A DNA stretch of 64,000 nucleotides from Flavobacterium rhamnosiphilum. Lineage in GTDB: Bacteria > Bacteroidota > Bacteroidia > Flavobacteriales > Flavobacteriaceae. The translations under genes were made by a program, and so were the position numbers. The first letter of the stretch is position 1. Each line of letters opens with the position of its first letter. The notes below the pieces were generated by a model. The model saw only the letters and a list, made by a program, of their open reading frames with translations. It did not search any database and was not told where the DNA came from. The stretch is from contig NZ_SMLG01000009.1 of the NCBI RefSeq assembly GCF_004349195.1, positions 1-64,000 on the forward strand. The letters are read 5' to 3'. Below, piece by piece: positions 38,460-47,453 of this stretch.

Positions 38460-39731
38460 TCAACATTTTTTCATTAATTCCATTCCTATAGCGCATTCTA
38501 AACACTTATTTTTATTACAATACTCATTCTTGAGCTGCAACAAAGATTGTGTTTCAAAAGCACTTTTTGATCGTATTCCAAAAGAAGTGAATTTTTCTAT
38601 AATGGTATTTTTCTCTGCAGCAACTTCATTCAACAGACCGATTAAATCTTCAGAAATTTCTTTTCCTTGACTTTTTGCAAAAGCAAATTGAATCGGAATT
38701 ATGGTGTTTACTACAATTAAATCAATGAAAGATTTAGACAGCGTTTTCTTTTTCTTCGGACTTTCTTTATCAAACTGATAATGGTTTTGCCAATACTCAG
38801 AAGCTGTAATTTGAAATAATTCGTAACTACTTTTTAATGAATTTAAGCTACTTATTTTGGAAAATAAATTCTGCTGACTGTGGTATAAATTGGCTAATTG
38901 AGAGAGTCGTATTGTTGGAAAATTATCCGGACGATGCTTGAAAAACTGTACCGGTTCTATACCTATTTTCTCTATTTGATACTTATGCAACAAATAGAAA
39001 TACCTAAATTTTAAATCATTGAAATAGTTGTCTTCTTTTTCAGAATCCAATAATCCAGCAGCTCCAAAAATCAAAGCTTCCAGATTTTCGACTTCAAAAC
39101 TTTCCTTTCTAATTATTGAAAAAGGAATAGATTGCGCGATTTTATAAAAGATTTCTCCGTTTGTGTTTAAACCAAAATTTTTAGCCAATAGACAGAACAA
39201 AACTCCTTCCCAATCTTGATTGGTTTGTTCCAATAAATCAAATATAGGTTGCGATTTTCTTTCCAACCGTTCAAAAAACAAACGCTCTTGCCAATTTCTC
39301 AGTGCAAATTTGTCGACTTCTTTCAATTGTTTTTCGCAAAAAATCCATGATTTTGGAGCCATTAAAGACTGGTAGTTTTCGACAGTCGCTTTTTCAACGT
39401 ATTTTTTTAATTCTAAAACTGGAACTTCAGAATTGTCACTTCTAAAAACCGCTATATCATGTTCCCAAACCACATGTAAAATTACATTTTCATACCCTTT
39501 ATCTTTTTCGTGATGATGTACGTACCAATCCGAAGATTTAAGATGAATTTCAACGTTGCCCGCCCATTTTTGAGTACCAATAACTATCTGAGCATTAAAA
39601 AAATCAGGACCTGCCATTTCAAGATATTGACCTACATTTACAATTGTGATTTCCTCATTGTGGAGCGTTTTTAAATTCAAAGCATCAAACTTCTTGAACT
39701 TCCAGAGGTAATGGAGGAAATCTTCTTTCAT
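38460..39731 (-). CDS. DUF2851 family protein
   Basis: About 423 residues from the ATG at 39731 (MKEDFLHYLWKFKKFD); an upstream ATG at 39746 is possible but adds five lysine-rich residues. The N-terminus, with AGPDFFNAQIVIGTQKWAGNVEIHLKSSDWYVHHH (in overlapping pieces), is the DUF2851 hallmark, a Bacteroidota family of unknown function. The His-rich stretch YVHHHEKDKGYENV resembles the acid/His cluster of nuclease-like folds, but this is speculation. The C-terminus has a Cys cluster (CNKNKCLECAIG), which could bind metal. Confidence 0.8.
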   Translation of the reverse strand: MKEDFLHYLWKFKKFDALNLKTLHNEEITIVNVGQYLEMAGPDFFNAQIVIGTQKWAGNVEIHLKSSDWYVHHHEKDKGYENVILHVVWEHDIAVFRSDNSEVPVLELKKYVEKATVENYQSLMAPKSWIFCEKQLKEVDKFALRNWQERLFFERLERKSQPIFDLLEQTNQDWEGVLFCLLAKNFGLNTNGEIFYKIAQSIPFSIIRKESFEVENLEALIFGAAGLLDSEKEDNYFNDLKFRYFYLLHKYQIEKIGIEPVQFFKHRPDNFPTIRLSQLANLYHSQQNLFSKISSLNSLKSSYELFQITASEYWQNHYQFDKESPKKKKTLSKSFIDLIVVNTIIPIQFAFAKSQGKEISEDLIGLLNEVAAEKNTIIEKFTSFGIRSKSAFETQSLLQLKNEYCNKNKCLECAIGMELMKKC

Positions 39732-39861
39732 TTTTTTAAATTTCAAGATAAGATACTAAAGTAATGAAAATTATTACACCGAAACACATCGAGATAATCT
39801 AAAAAAAATCCTCAGACAATCCTCCTGAATTTTTTATATTTGTCTTCCTAACTCCATTACT

Positions 39862-41538
39862 ATGAAAAACCACTTCATTTTATTCTTTGTTTTTTGTTTT
39901 GTCTTCTCAGCTCTGGCTCAAAAAAATATCAAATCAATAAAAATAACTTATGTCAAAAGTTCAAACGGTAAGCTTATTGAGAACCAAGACCCTATTTTGG
40001 TTTTTACTACTGAGAAAACAAGTTTGATCACTTCTGAAAAAATAATACTAAAAAAAGCCGATTTCCCTATTGAACAAACTTTTGTGGATTTTAACACAAA
40101 ATCCATTTCACAATTTGTACAATTTAAAAATGGAAATTCAATTCTAACCATTGATACCTTAGCTTTAGGAAAACAAAAGTTTGAATTTAGTGATGAAACC
40201 AAAAAAATACTTGGTTATACCTGTAAAAAAGCAAAAACCACCATTAACTCCAACTCTATTGAATTATGGTATACTAACGAATTAAATTTAAAAGGGGCAC
40301 CGAGTGTCTTGGGACAAAATTTAGGTTTAGTTCTTGAAACGGTTCGCAATGGAAATTCTAAAGTTACAGCCAGCAAAATAGAACTATTAAAAACCATTCC
40401 CACTCTCTTGACATTGCCAAATCCATTGCCTAAAATAGTTGACCAATTAACGTACAAGGATTTAATCTGGAAAAGCCGATTTATCAATATTGCTGTTTTT
40501 GAAAAAGAAATAATCAACTTTTCAAATACATCCCGATCAAATGATAGCATCTTGCGATTTGCCAATGGAACCATAATTCTCAAAAAAGTAAAAATTCCAG
40601 AAATCAAAAAAGGAAATCGAATTTTTGTCGATGTAACGGAACAATCCAACGGAGACGCTTACGACAGAACCGGTTCCGTGTTTTTAATTCCTACGGACAA
40701 AAACATTTCGTTTCTTGATGGCTTGAAAAATGGAGTCAAAGAATTGCCTGTTTACGAAAATGGAAATGGCGAAAAATATCAAGGTGTGATTCGAACAGAA
40801 AATTACGCCCCCCTTTTAGAATTGATGCGCTTTTTTACTCCTTTTGGCGTAAAGCAATTCAATACGCTTCAATTGAAGAATAAAGTGTGGCAAGACAGCG
40901 TTTATTACCGTCAGGATATTTCAGAAATGCATCCTGCCTTGAGCAATAAAGAAGTTTGGATTGGGATGAATATTGGGAACTACGACAACGGCGGACACAA
41001 AGCCAGCCTAAATATTTCTATACATCCAGAAGAAGAAAGTAAACCTCAGAATACGTGGTTGTTGCCTGTTTTCAACACCAATAATGTTATGGAAATGGCT
41101 GGTCAGCAATATGCAACCATGTTTAGTAACGAGAAAGGATTGGAAGTGACTTTTGATGTTCCGGAAGGTTTCAAGAATTTCAAGTTACGATACATCACCA
41201 CTGGTCACGGAGGCTGGGAAAATGGAGATGAATTTGTGCCCAAGAAAAACACCATACTCGTTGATGCAAAGGAAGTTTTTGCGTTTACGCCCTGGCGAAC
41301 GGATTGTGGTTCCTATCGATTAAGTAATCCTGCATCTGGAAATTTCAGCGACGGATTATCCTCCTCTGATTTAAGTCGTTCCAACTGGTGCCCCGGAACA
41401 GTAACTAATCCAGTTTATATTGATTTAGGAAATCTTTCGGCCGGAAAACACACGATACAAATTAAAATCCCTCAAGGCAAACCGGAAGGATCCAGTTTTA
41501 GTTCTTGGAATGTTTCAGGTTGTTTGATAGGAGAATAA
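39862..41538 (+). CDS. Secreted GLPGLI-PNGase F-like fusion protein
   Basis: A 558-residue protein with a signal peptide (about 1-20, ending ALAQ). Residues about 22-170 resemble a GLPGLI domain (KKILGYTCKKAKTTI, then ELWYTNEL). The rest resembles peptide-N-glycosidase F: NGDAYDRTGSVFLIP recalls the catalytic-Asp segment of the first jelly-roll, and the C-terminal half has TTGHGGWENGDEFVPKKNT, TPWRTDCGSYR and SRSNWCPGTVTNPVYIDL. PNGase F cuts N-glycans from proteins at Asn. The equivalent of its second acidic residue (near CAEW) is not obvious here, so activity is uncertain. Exported, perhaps for glycoprotein use. Monocistronic. Confidence 0.75.
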   Translation: MKNHFILFFVFCFVFSALAQKNIKSIKITYVKSSNGKLIENQDPILVFTTEKTSLITSEKIILKKADFPIEQTFVDFNTKSISQFVQFKNGNSILTIDTLALGKQKFEFSDETKKILGYTCKKAKTTINSNSIELWYTNELNLKGAPSVLGQNLGLVLETVRNGNSKVTASKIELLKTIPTLLTLPNPLPKIVDQLTYKDLIWKSRFINIAVFEKEIINFSNTSRSNDSILRFANGTIILKKVKIPEIKKGNRIFVDVTEQSNGDAYDRTGSVFLIPTDKNISFLDGLKNGVKELPVYENGNGEKYQGVIRTENYAPLLELMRFFTPFGVKQFNTLQLKNKVWQDSVYYRQDISEMHPALSNKEVWIGMNIGNYDNGGHKASLNISIHPEEESKPQNTWLLPVFNTNNVMEMAGQQYATMFSNEKGLEVTFDVPEGFKNFKLRYITTGHGGWENGDEFVPKKNTILVDAKEVFAFTPWRTDCGSYRLSNPASGNFSDGLSSSDLSRSNWCPGTVTNPVYIDLGNLSAGKHTIQIKIPQGKPEGSSFSSWNVSGCLIGE

Positions 41539-41617
41539 ACAATGGAATTCGGACTTAAAAAAACAAAGAGATTAAGAGAATAAGAGTGCTATTTAAGAGT
41601 AACTCGAAACAGGTAAA

Positions 41618-42100
41618 TTATCTCAATAAATACAATTTGGCACAAGCCCGAGCATCTGATAATGCTTCGTGATGGTTTAGCTGAATTTTCATTTCTCGGC
41701 AACAGTCGCTTAATTTTGCCGGTTTCAGTCCTTTGGCTTTATATATTTTTACGGTGCATTCCCAACGAGAAGCGATATTCAAATCAGCATAATCTAAACC
41801 ATAAAGCGCCATTGATTTGGCCAGAACGTTTCTGTCAAAACTCTCATTATGAGCCACAATCACTCTGTTTTGAAGGCGTTTTTGTATTTCAGGATACACT
41901 TGTGCAAATGATTTTGCATGCACCGTATCTCGCGGATATATCCCATGTACTTGAATGGTAAAGGGAGAATATACATTATTTGGGGGCTTGATTAAACTAA
42001 CAAACTCATCCACAATTATTCCGTTTTCTACGGTAACAATTCCCACAGAACAAGGATGGAATGCCGTCGCGGTTTCAAAATCTATGGCAGTAAAGGTCAT
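41618..42100 (-). CDS. DnaQ-like 3'-5' exonuclease (DEDDh)
   Basis: A 160-residue single-domain exonuclease. ExoI is AIDFETAT (catalytic Asp and Glu, residues about 5-12), ExoII is HNESFDRNVL (about 99-108), and ExoIII is HHEALSDARA with the catalytic His and Asp (about 143-152). The short size matches the exonuclease domain alone, as in polymerase III epsilon or RNase T relatives. The natural substrate (DNA proofreading, repair, or RNA) cannot be told. The gene stands alone, transcribed toward the convergent PNGase-like gene. Confidence 0.88.
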   Translation of the reverse strand: MTFTAIDFETATAFHPCSVGIVTVENGIIVDEFVSLIKPPNNVYSPFTIQVHGIYPRDTVHAKSFAQVYPEIQKRLQNRVIVAHNESFDRNVLAKSMALYGLDYADLNIASRWECTVKIYKAKGLKPAKLSDCCREMKIQLNHHEALSDARACAKLYLLR

Positions 42101-42199
42101 ATTATATGTTTGTTATACATCTAAAAAGCCACAAATTTAACGAAATAAACTCGTCAAATTCATGGCTATAAAAATTTTAATATCTTGAATTATAAAATC

Positions 42200-43561
42200 T
42201 TACTTTATTGACCCAATAATATCATATTTGGTAATAATGTGGTGTCTACCATTTCCTAAATCAACCAAAACGGCTTCATTTTCCTTGGTAAACAATTTGG
42301 AAACTTTTTCTATTGGCGTCCCCAATTTCACAATCGGATACGGTTGCCCCATGATTTCTCTAATAGGTCTTTCTGCTGAATTTTTGTCATGTACATAACT
42401 TTGGAACAAGTCACTTTCATCTACAGATCCAACGAATCCAGTAACATCAATAACCGGAATTTGAGAAATTTTGTATTTACGCATTCTTTCGATAGCGTGT
42501 GAAACTAATTCTTCCGTACGAACTACAATCAATGGTTTATCGATATGGTCTTTGATAACGTCTTCAGCTTTTGTAATTTCTTCGTCCAGAAAACCGCGTT
42601 CGCGCATCCAATCATCATTGTACATTTTACCTACATAACGACTTCCGGAATCGTGAAATAATACCACAACAACATCTTCCGGTTTAAAATGCTCTTTGAG
42701 TTGCAACAATCCTTTTACGGCTGCACCTGCTGAATTCCCAACAAATATTCCTTCTTCAAGTGCTATTTTACGGGTATAAACGGCGGCGTCTTTATCAGTT
42801 ACTTTTGTGAATCCGTCTATTAAAGAGAAATCAACATTTTTTGGCAATATGTCTTCACCGATTCCTTCTGTGATGTAGGAATAGATTTCATTTTCATCGA
42901 AAATACCTGTTTCATGGTATTTTTTAAATACAGAACCATAGGTATCAATTCCCCAGATTTTGATATTTGGATTTTTCTCTTTCAAATATTTCCCAACTCC
43001 TGAAATTGTACCTCCAGTCCCAACTCCAGAAACAAAATGTGTGATTTTACCTCCCGTTTGCTCCCAAATTTCTGGGCCCGTTTGCTCGTAATGTGCAATC
43101 GCATTTGATGGATTATCATATTGATTCACATACCAGGAATTAGGCGTTTCCTCCGCTAATCTTTTGGAAACTGAATAATACGATCGTGGATCTGTAGGCT
43201 CTACATCAGTAGGACAAACTACCACTTTAGCACCTACTGCACGAAGAATATCCATCTTTTCTTTGGACTGTTTATCCGAAATCACGCAAATCAGCTTGTA
43301 TCCTTTTATAATGGCCACTAATGCCAATCCCATTCCTGTATTCCCTGAAGTTCCTTCAATAATTGTTCCTCCCGGTTTTAATCTTCCGTCAGCTTCGGCA
43401 TCTTCAATCATTTTTACGGCCATTCTATCCTTTACGGAATTGCCCGGATTGAAAGTTTCTACTTTGGCCAACACCAAAGCGTCAATACCGGCAACTACTT
43501 TATTCAGTTTTACTAATGGTGTATTGCCTATTGTGCCTAATATATTTTCTGCGTAGCGCAT
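42200..43561 (-). CDS. Cystathionine beta-synthase with CBS domain pair
   Basis: A 453-residue PLP enzyme. The catalytic domain (about 1-315) has the PLP-binding lysine in NSVKDRMA (about 44) and the GTSGNTGMG phosphate/Asn loop (about 71-79), plus FVSGVGTGGTISG. The C-terminus has two CBS motifs (about 335-450), which bind adenosyl ligands in related enzymes. Members make cystathionine from homocysteine and serine, or act as cysteine synthase-like enzymes. The CBS pair argues for a regulated cystathionine beta-synthase. No sulfur-pathway neighbour is adjacent. Confidence 0.9.
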   Translation of the reverse strand: MRYAENILGTIGNTPLVKLNKVVAGIDALVLAKVETFNPGNSVKDRMAVKMIEDAEADGRLKPGGTIIEGTSGNTGMGLALVAIIKGYKLICVISDKQSKEKMDILRAVGAKVVVCPTDVEPTDPRSYYSVSKRLAEETPNSWYVNQYDNPSNAIAHYEQTGPEIWEQTGGKITHFVSGVGTGGTISGVGKYLKEKNPNIKIWGIDTYGSVFKKYHETGIFDENEIYSYITEGIGEDILPKNVDFSLIDGFTKVTDKDAAVYTRKIALEEGIFVGNSAGAAVKGLLQLKEHFKPEDVVVVLFHDSGSRYVGKMYNDDWMRERGFLDEEITKAEDVIKDHIDKPLIVVRTEELVSHAIERMRKYKISQIPVIDVTGFVGSVDESDLFQSYVHDKNSAERPIREIMGQPYPIVKLGTPIEKVSKLFTKENEAVLVDLGNGRHHIITKYDIIGSIK

Positions 43562-43656
43562 TTTATTATGAATTTAAGATTGTGATTTGTTGTAAATACT
43601 AGTGCAAAGATAGTATTTTGTTATAAAATATTCTTGTTTACACTATTTTGCGTTCG

Positions 43657-43731
43657 TGATAAAAGCGGTATCCTTTACTTGCTTCCTTTAAGCAAGCGGC
43701 AGCTATAGCGGATAGCACGATAAAACGCTCA
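43657..43731 (+). repeat. Dispersed intergenic element, copy B
   Basis: GATAAAAGCGGTATCCTTTA, a variable middle, then CAGCTATAGCGGATAGCACG. It is shorter than copy A (7636-7782), with the same order of conserved blocks. It lies between the cystathionine beta-synthase start and the porin stop. Confidence 0.5.
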
Positions 43732-43769
43732 AGAAAAGAGCATTGAAAGGCTATACTATTTGTCGTAAA

Positions 43770-45725
43770 TTAATTAAAGAAGTTCCAAATTAATCCGAAT
43801 CGAATCGTAAAATCACGTGATGGGTTATTTGGTGAGGCATAAAAATTATTATCCGTAAGAGAAGAGTTAAAATGCTCTGCTTTGAAATAAATTCGAGTTC
43901 TTTGGATTTTTGCGTTTATAAAAAAATCAAAATTTGGATGGTTTCCAATTTGTTTTTCGTTTTGAACAAAAAACTCTCCAATAACCGGATTGTAATCGCT
44001 TGCATAATAGCTCGTAAAATAATTCAACACTATTCCCGTTTGCAAAAACAAAGCACGTTTGAATAAATAATTGGAATAATAAAATGTATTTCTTGTGACA
44101 ATTTCCGGAACATTTAAAATTGCATCTTGCTGATCCACTTTTTGATATAGAATAGTGTTGTCTAAAGCAAAATTTCCGACTTTGAATTCTCTACTTACTT
44201 TTACAGACAAGTAATTTATTGTCCCATCATACTGTGACGGCGCCACTATTTGTGTTTTTGCCAGTGTTTGTTCAGCGTTTGACACATTATTAAAATACAA
44301 ATGATCTTTTAAAACTGAAAATTGTAGTTCCGCATCAACCCATGGAGTAATCGCATTAGCACTAATTGAATTTATTTTTTCGTTCTTAAAATCATTTGAC
44401 CAGTTGTATTGCACATAGCTACTCTGATGCAAATTATAATTATTATTTGGCAGTTTGTTTATGTTTTGGTATCGAAATGAGAATTGTGTTTCAGCATTAA
44501 GATCATATTCTAATTTAGCATCCAGATTTGATAACGATTGTGCCGTTACAGATCTTGAGTATAAGAATTTACCATTCCATTTATTTTGTCGGTATTCATA
44601 TTGGCCACCTACACTATTAATTTCCTGGCTGAATGAGCTAGGAATGGTTTTATCATCAAAAATTAATATCTGATTGTAATGATAATTCGATCTAAAATCA
44701 TCCGCAAAAAATTGAAATTTCCCTAAAGTGGTATTCTCATAAACTAGCCCCACTCTATTATACATTTTGTTATAACGGGTTTGATCATTTATTCCGCTAT
44801 TAAGGAATGAATCTCCAAAACGATATACTGTCTCAGTACCAACGGTGGATGGAACTGTAGCCTGGTTGTATTCGAAAAATTTATTTTCGTAATTGAACTG
44901 ATGGGTTACATACAGGTTATTACCTCCCTTTTTTGAATTTATTCTAAAATTATGATCTAGAAACACTCTTTTTCCTTTAAGAAATGATTTAGCATCCGAA
45001 AAATAAACTTCAAATCTTTGACGATTATTATAGTTTTGATCTTTACTTTCGAAATCATTAATAGTTGTTATTCCTCCATTTTCCTCATTCAAAATATCTT
45101 GAAAAGTATAATGTGCTTTAGCAAAATAGCGCTTATTTTTGGTATTATAACTTGTGGTAAACCTAAAATTACCGGTACTTGATAATTGATTAATATACTC
45201 TCCCTCTGAACGCAACCCTTTGTATGCAATAGAAAAATTAAGGTTTTCAGAAGTATTCAAGGTTATAAAAGCATCTACGGACTGTCCTTTTCTTACAGTA
45301 GTTTTAAAATACAATTCGGTTACTGGAGTAGCAACAGAGCTGTATCGTATTTGGTTAGCCTCTAAAAAATTGAAATGTTTTGCTTTGAAACCAAATTCCG
45401 GATACGGTGAGAAATCGGTTAAACTATACTGTAATGTATTGTATGTTTGTCCATCATTTGCAAAAGGTAAAAGTCCGAAAATATCTTTTCGCAAATAGTT
45501 GTGACTGTATTCTTTTTGAATGGTTAGCGAAGTATCAATATAAGTGGTATCGTTATCGATTGTAATAAAACGATACATATCAATGGTAGCAATTTTTTCA
45601 TTTTTCTTTTTAATAGAATCAGAACTATTGTACTTACTATTAAAATCTAAATTTTTATTCGCTTTTTCTTGAGAAAGCACTATAAATGGAATTGCTATAA
45701 AATAGAATAAAAATAATTTTCTCAT
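43770..45725 (-). CDS. Putative outer-membrane porin (Porin_10-like)
   Basis: About 651 residues from the ATG at 45725 (MRKLFLFYFIAIPFIVLSQ), a signal peptide; the TTG at 45731 is not needed. The mature part is a series of alternating-residue beta strands rich in Tyr, Phe and Asn, ending in a terminal aromatic strand (DFTIRFGLIWNFFN), the expected outer-membrane insertion signal. The N-terminal text (TIDMYRFITIDNDTTYIDTS and DIFGLLPFANDGQTYN) matches the Bacteroidota 'putative porin' family. The substrate is unknown. The promoter appears to be at 45769-45776. Confidence 0.8.
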   Translation of the reverse strand: MRKLFLFYFIAIPFIVLSQEKANKNLDFNSKYNSSDSIKKKNEKIATIDMYRFITIDNDTTYIDTSLTIQKEYSHNYLRKDIFGLLPFANDGQTYNTLQYSLTDFSPYPEFGFKAKHFNFLEANQIRYSSVATPVTELYFKTTVRKGQSVDAFITLNTSENLNFSIAYKGLRSEGEYINQLSSTGNFRFTTSYNTKNKRYFAKAHYTFQDILNEENGGITTINDFESKDQNYNNRQRFEVYFSDAKSFLKGKRVFLDHNFRINSKKGGNNLYVTHQFNYENKFFEYNQATVPSTVGTETVYRFGDSFLNSGINDQTRYNKMYNRVGLVYENTTLGKFQFFADDFRSNYHYNQILIFDDKTIPSSFSQEINSVGGQYEYRQNKWNGKFLYSRSVTAQSLSNLDAKLEYDLNAETQFSFRYQNINKLPNNNYNLHQSSYVQYNWSNDFKNEKINSISANAITPWVDAELQFSVLKDHLYFNNVSNAEQTLAKTQIVAPSQYDGTINYLSVKVSREFKVGNFALDNTILYQKVDQQDAILNVPEIVTRNTFYYSNYLFKRALFLQTGIVLNYFTSYYASDYNPVIGEFFVQNEKQIGNHPNFDFFINAKIQRTRIYFKAEHFNSSLTDNNFYASPNNPSRDFTIRFGLIWNFFN

Positions 45726-45768
45726 TGACAAATAATCTAATTAACCGATTGGAAACAAATTTATCAAG

Positions 45769-45776
45769 CAAAGGTA
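45769..45776 (-). promoter_or_regulatory. Promoter -7 element of the porin gene
   Basis: Minus strand TACCTTTG is an exact TAnnTTTG box, 44 bases before the porin start. A second match (TAAATTTG, 45763-45756) follows it. The long inverted repeat at 45784-45842 lies directly upstream, where the -33 element is expected. Confidence 0.5.
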
Positions 45777-45783
45777 AATTATA

Positions 45784-45842
45784 AAAACCTATAAATAAAA
45801 AAACATCCAACGGAAGTGGATGTTTTTTTATTTATAGGTTTT
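45784..45842. terminator. 26-base perfect inverted repeat with embedded terminator
   Basis: Two 26-base arms (45784-45809 and 45817-45842) are exact reverse complements around a 7-base loop. The inner part (AAACATCCA/TGGATGTTT) with A and T runs looks like an intrinsic terminator; the outer part (AACCTATAAAT) extends the stem well beyond what termination needs. It is symmetrical, so it could act on both strands. Confidence 0.8.
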
Positions 45843-45865
45843 CAGGACGGGACACAATATTAAAA

Positions 45866-45912
45866 AGAAAAACGCTTGCAACGGATTATATAATCGTGTT
45901 ACAAGCGTTTTT
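45866..45912 (-). terminator. Terminator of the susC-susD operon
   Basis: AAACGCTTG-C-AAC and GTT-A-CAAGCGTTT pair with one mismatch around a loop, flanked by A and T runs. It lies about 100 bases beyond the SusD stop and just ahead of the long inverted repeat, making a tandem pair. Confidence 0.82.
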
Positions 45913-46009
45913 TTATTGTTCCAAAAAGCCTATTACTCTATTTAGATTAGGTTTTTCAGTGCCCTCGCCGAGGCTGATGGTTTTAGGCATGTCACAATGA
46001 TTTTTATTC

Positions 46010-47449
46010 TTAATTATGAACTTCTGTCTTAGTCGTAATTGTGGGTAACGGGCTAGGGACATTAGGATTTGTATTTATTTCATCTTGAGCATAAATTAAT
46101 CTTTGTGGAGTACCTGTGAAACCACTTTTAAGTACAATTTGTGCAATATTAGATGTTCTTCTGAAATCAGTAAAAGCCTCATAATTACCTAGGAAATAGA
46201 TGTATCTTTCTTGATAAATTTCTCTTAAAAGAGCATTTGTAGGTGTGATGTTGTCTAAATTTTCCATTCCTCCGCTATTGAAATCTGCGTCTGCATAGAC
46301 ATCGTAATTGAAAGTTAATCCAGCATAACCGCTGTTTGAAACGCCAATAGAATAACCCGTATCTAGTAAAGCTCTGTATTTGTTATAAGAAGTAACTCCA
46401 GCAGAAAGACTTGTACGAGCATCTACTTCTGCAATAATCAATAACATTTCACCATAGGTTACAAGTGGCAATGAAGAATCAGATCCAAATTTACCATTTT
46501 CTTCATCGTTATCTAATCCGTCAATGTTTAAACTCTCATCTCCTAAAGCACCAGTGTAGATAAAACCAGATCTTGCCGATTCATCAGTTTTACTGTTGTT
46601 TCTGCTCAACGGAGAAGCTGGATTTAATAATGATGGAGCATATCCTTTTCCACTCATATATCCTGGTCTCTCATATTCAAGAAACTCATAGAATGGATTG
46701 AAATTCTGACCAGAAGTTGTTCCTCCAAAGATAGCTTTAAAATCATTTGATGCAGTGTTTATACCTTTTAATGCATTTGATTTTGCATTGGCATAATCTT
46801 TTACATGTAAGTAGTAGCGTGCTTTTAAAGAATAAGCCAATTGTGTCCATTTCGTTGTATTACCACCGTAGTAAATATCTAAAGAGCCTGGAATTGCCCC
46901 TGCTTTAGATAAGTTTACAATAGATTGGTCAAGTAAAAGTTGTAACTGTTTGTATACGTCACTTTGCTTGTCAAATTTAGGCTTATTATTGTCTTTATTG
47001 ATGTCAAATTCAGAGTAAGGAATGTCTCCCCATAGTGAAGTGATTGTTCCAACACAGCTGGCTTCAATAATTTGTAAAGCACCTAGAGATTTTGCATTGT
47101 TCTCCATGTTTGCTTTTTCTTCACCAATTTTTATTTGTGTTAAACAATTCACATAAGCCAAGTTCCAAGCAGAGTCAGAGTCGGAGGAAGTATTATTGTT
47201 CCAGTTATTTAATGGTACGTATTGACGATCTTCTCCATTTGCTTGGTTCATCCATAACATAGTGTTACGCACGTTGTTTGTAGTCTGGAAATATTGATTT
47301 GCTAGTAATGCAGATTGAAAAATATTCTTAGATTCTGCATCTTTTACTCCTAATTGATGAGGATTTTCATTGATTCCTTCTACATAATCAGTACACCCAA
47401 CAAATGCAAATGCAATAAGTGAGGCTAGATATTTGTTATATGTTTTCAT
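46010..47449 (-). CDS. SusD/RagB-like surface lipoprotein (SusD-like_2 type)
   Basis: A 479-residue lipoprotein. The signal peptide ends in FVGC with the lipid-bearing Cys19. The mature start TDYVEGINENPHQLG and the internal IEASCVGTITSLWGDIPYSE (about 129-148) are typical of SusD-like proteins, which bind the nutrient outside the cell and hand it to the SusC channel. TPR-like helical stretches follow. The end is rich in Pro and Thr. It starts 4 bases after the SusC stop, in one operon. The ligand is unknown; no glycosidase, protease or regulator is next to it. Confidence 0.9.
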   Translation of the reverse strand: MKTYNKYLASLIAFAFVGCTDYVEGINENPHQLGVKDAESKNIFQSALLANQYFQTTNNVRNTMLWMNQANGEDRQYVPLNNWNNNTSSDSDSAWNLAYVNCLTQIKIGEEKANMENNAKSLGALQIIEASCVGTITSLWGDIPYSEFDINKDNNKPKFDKQSDVYKQLQLLLDQSIVNLSKAGAIPGSLDIYYGGNTTKWTQLAYSLKARYYLHVKDYANAKSNALKGINTASNDFKAIFGGTTSGQNFNPFYEFLEYERPGYMSGKGYAPSLLNPASPLSRNNSKTDESARSGFIYTGALGDESLNIDGLDNDEENGKFGSDSSLPLVTYGEMLLIIAEVDARTSLSAGVTSYNKYRALLDTGYSIGVSNSGYAGLTFNYDVYADADFNSGGMENLDNITPTNALLREIYQERYIYFLGNYEAFTDFRRTSNIAQIVLKSGFTGTPQRLIYAQDEINTNPNVPSPLPTITTKTEVHN

Positions 47450-47453
47450 AATT

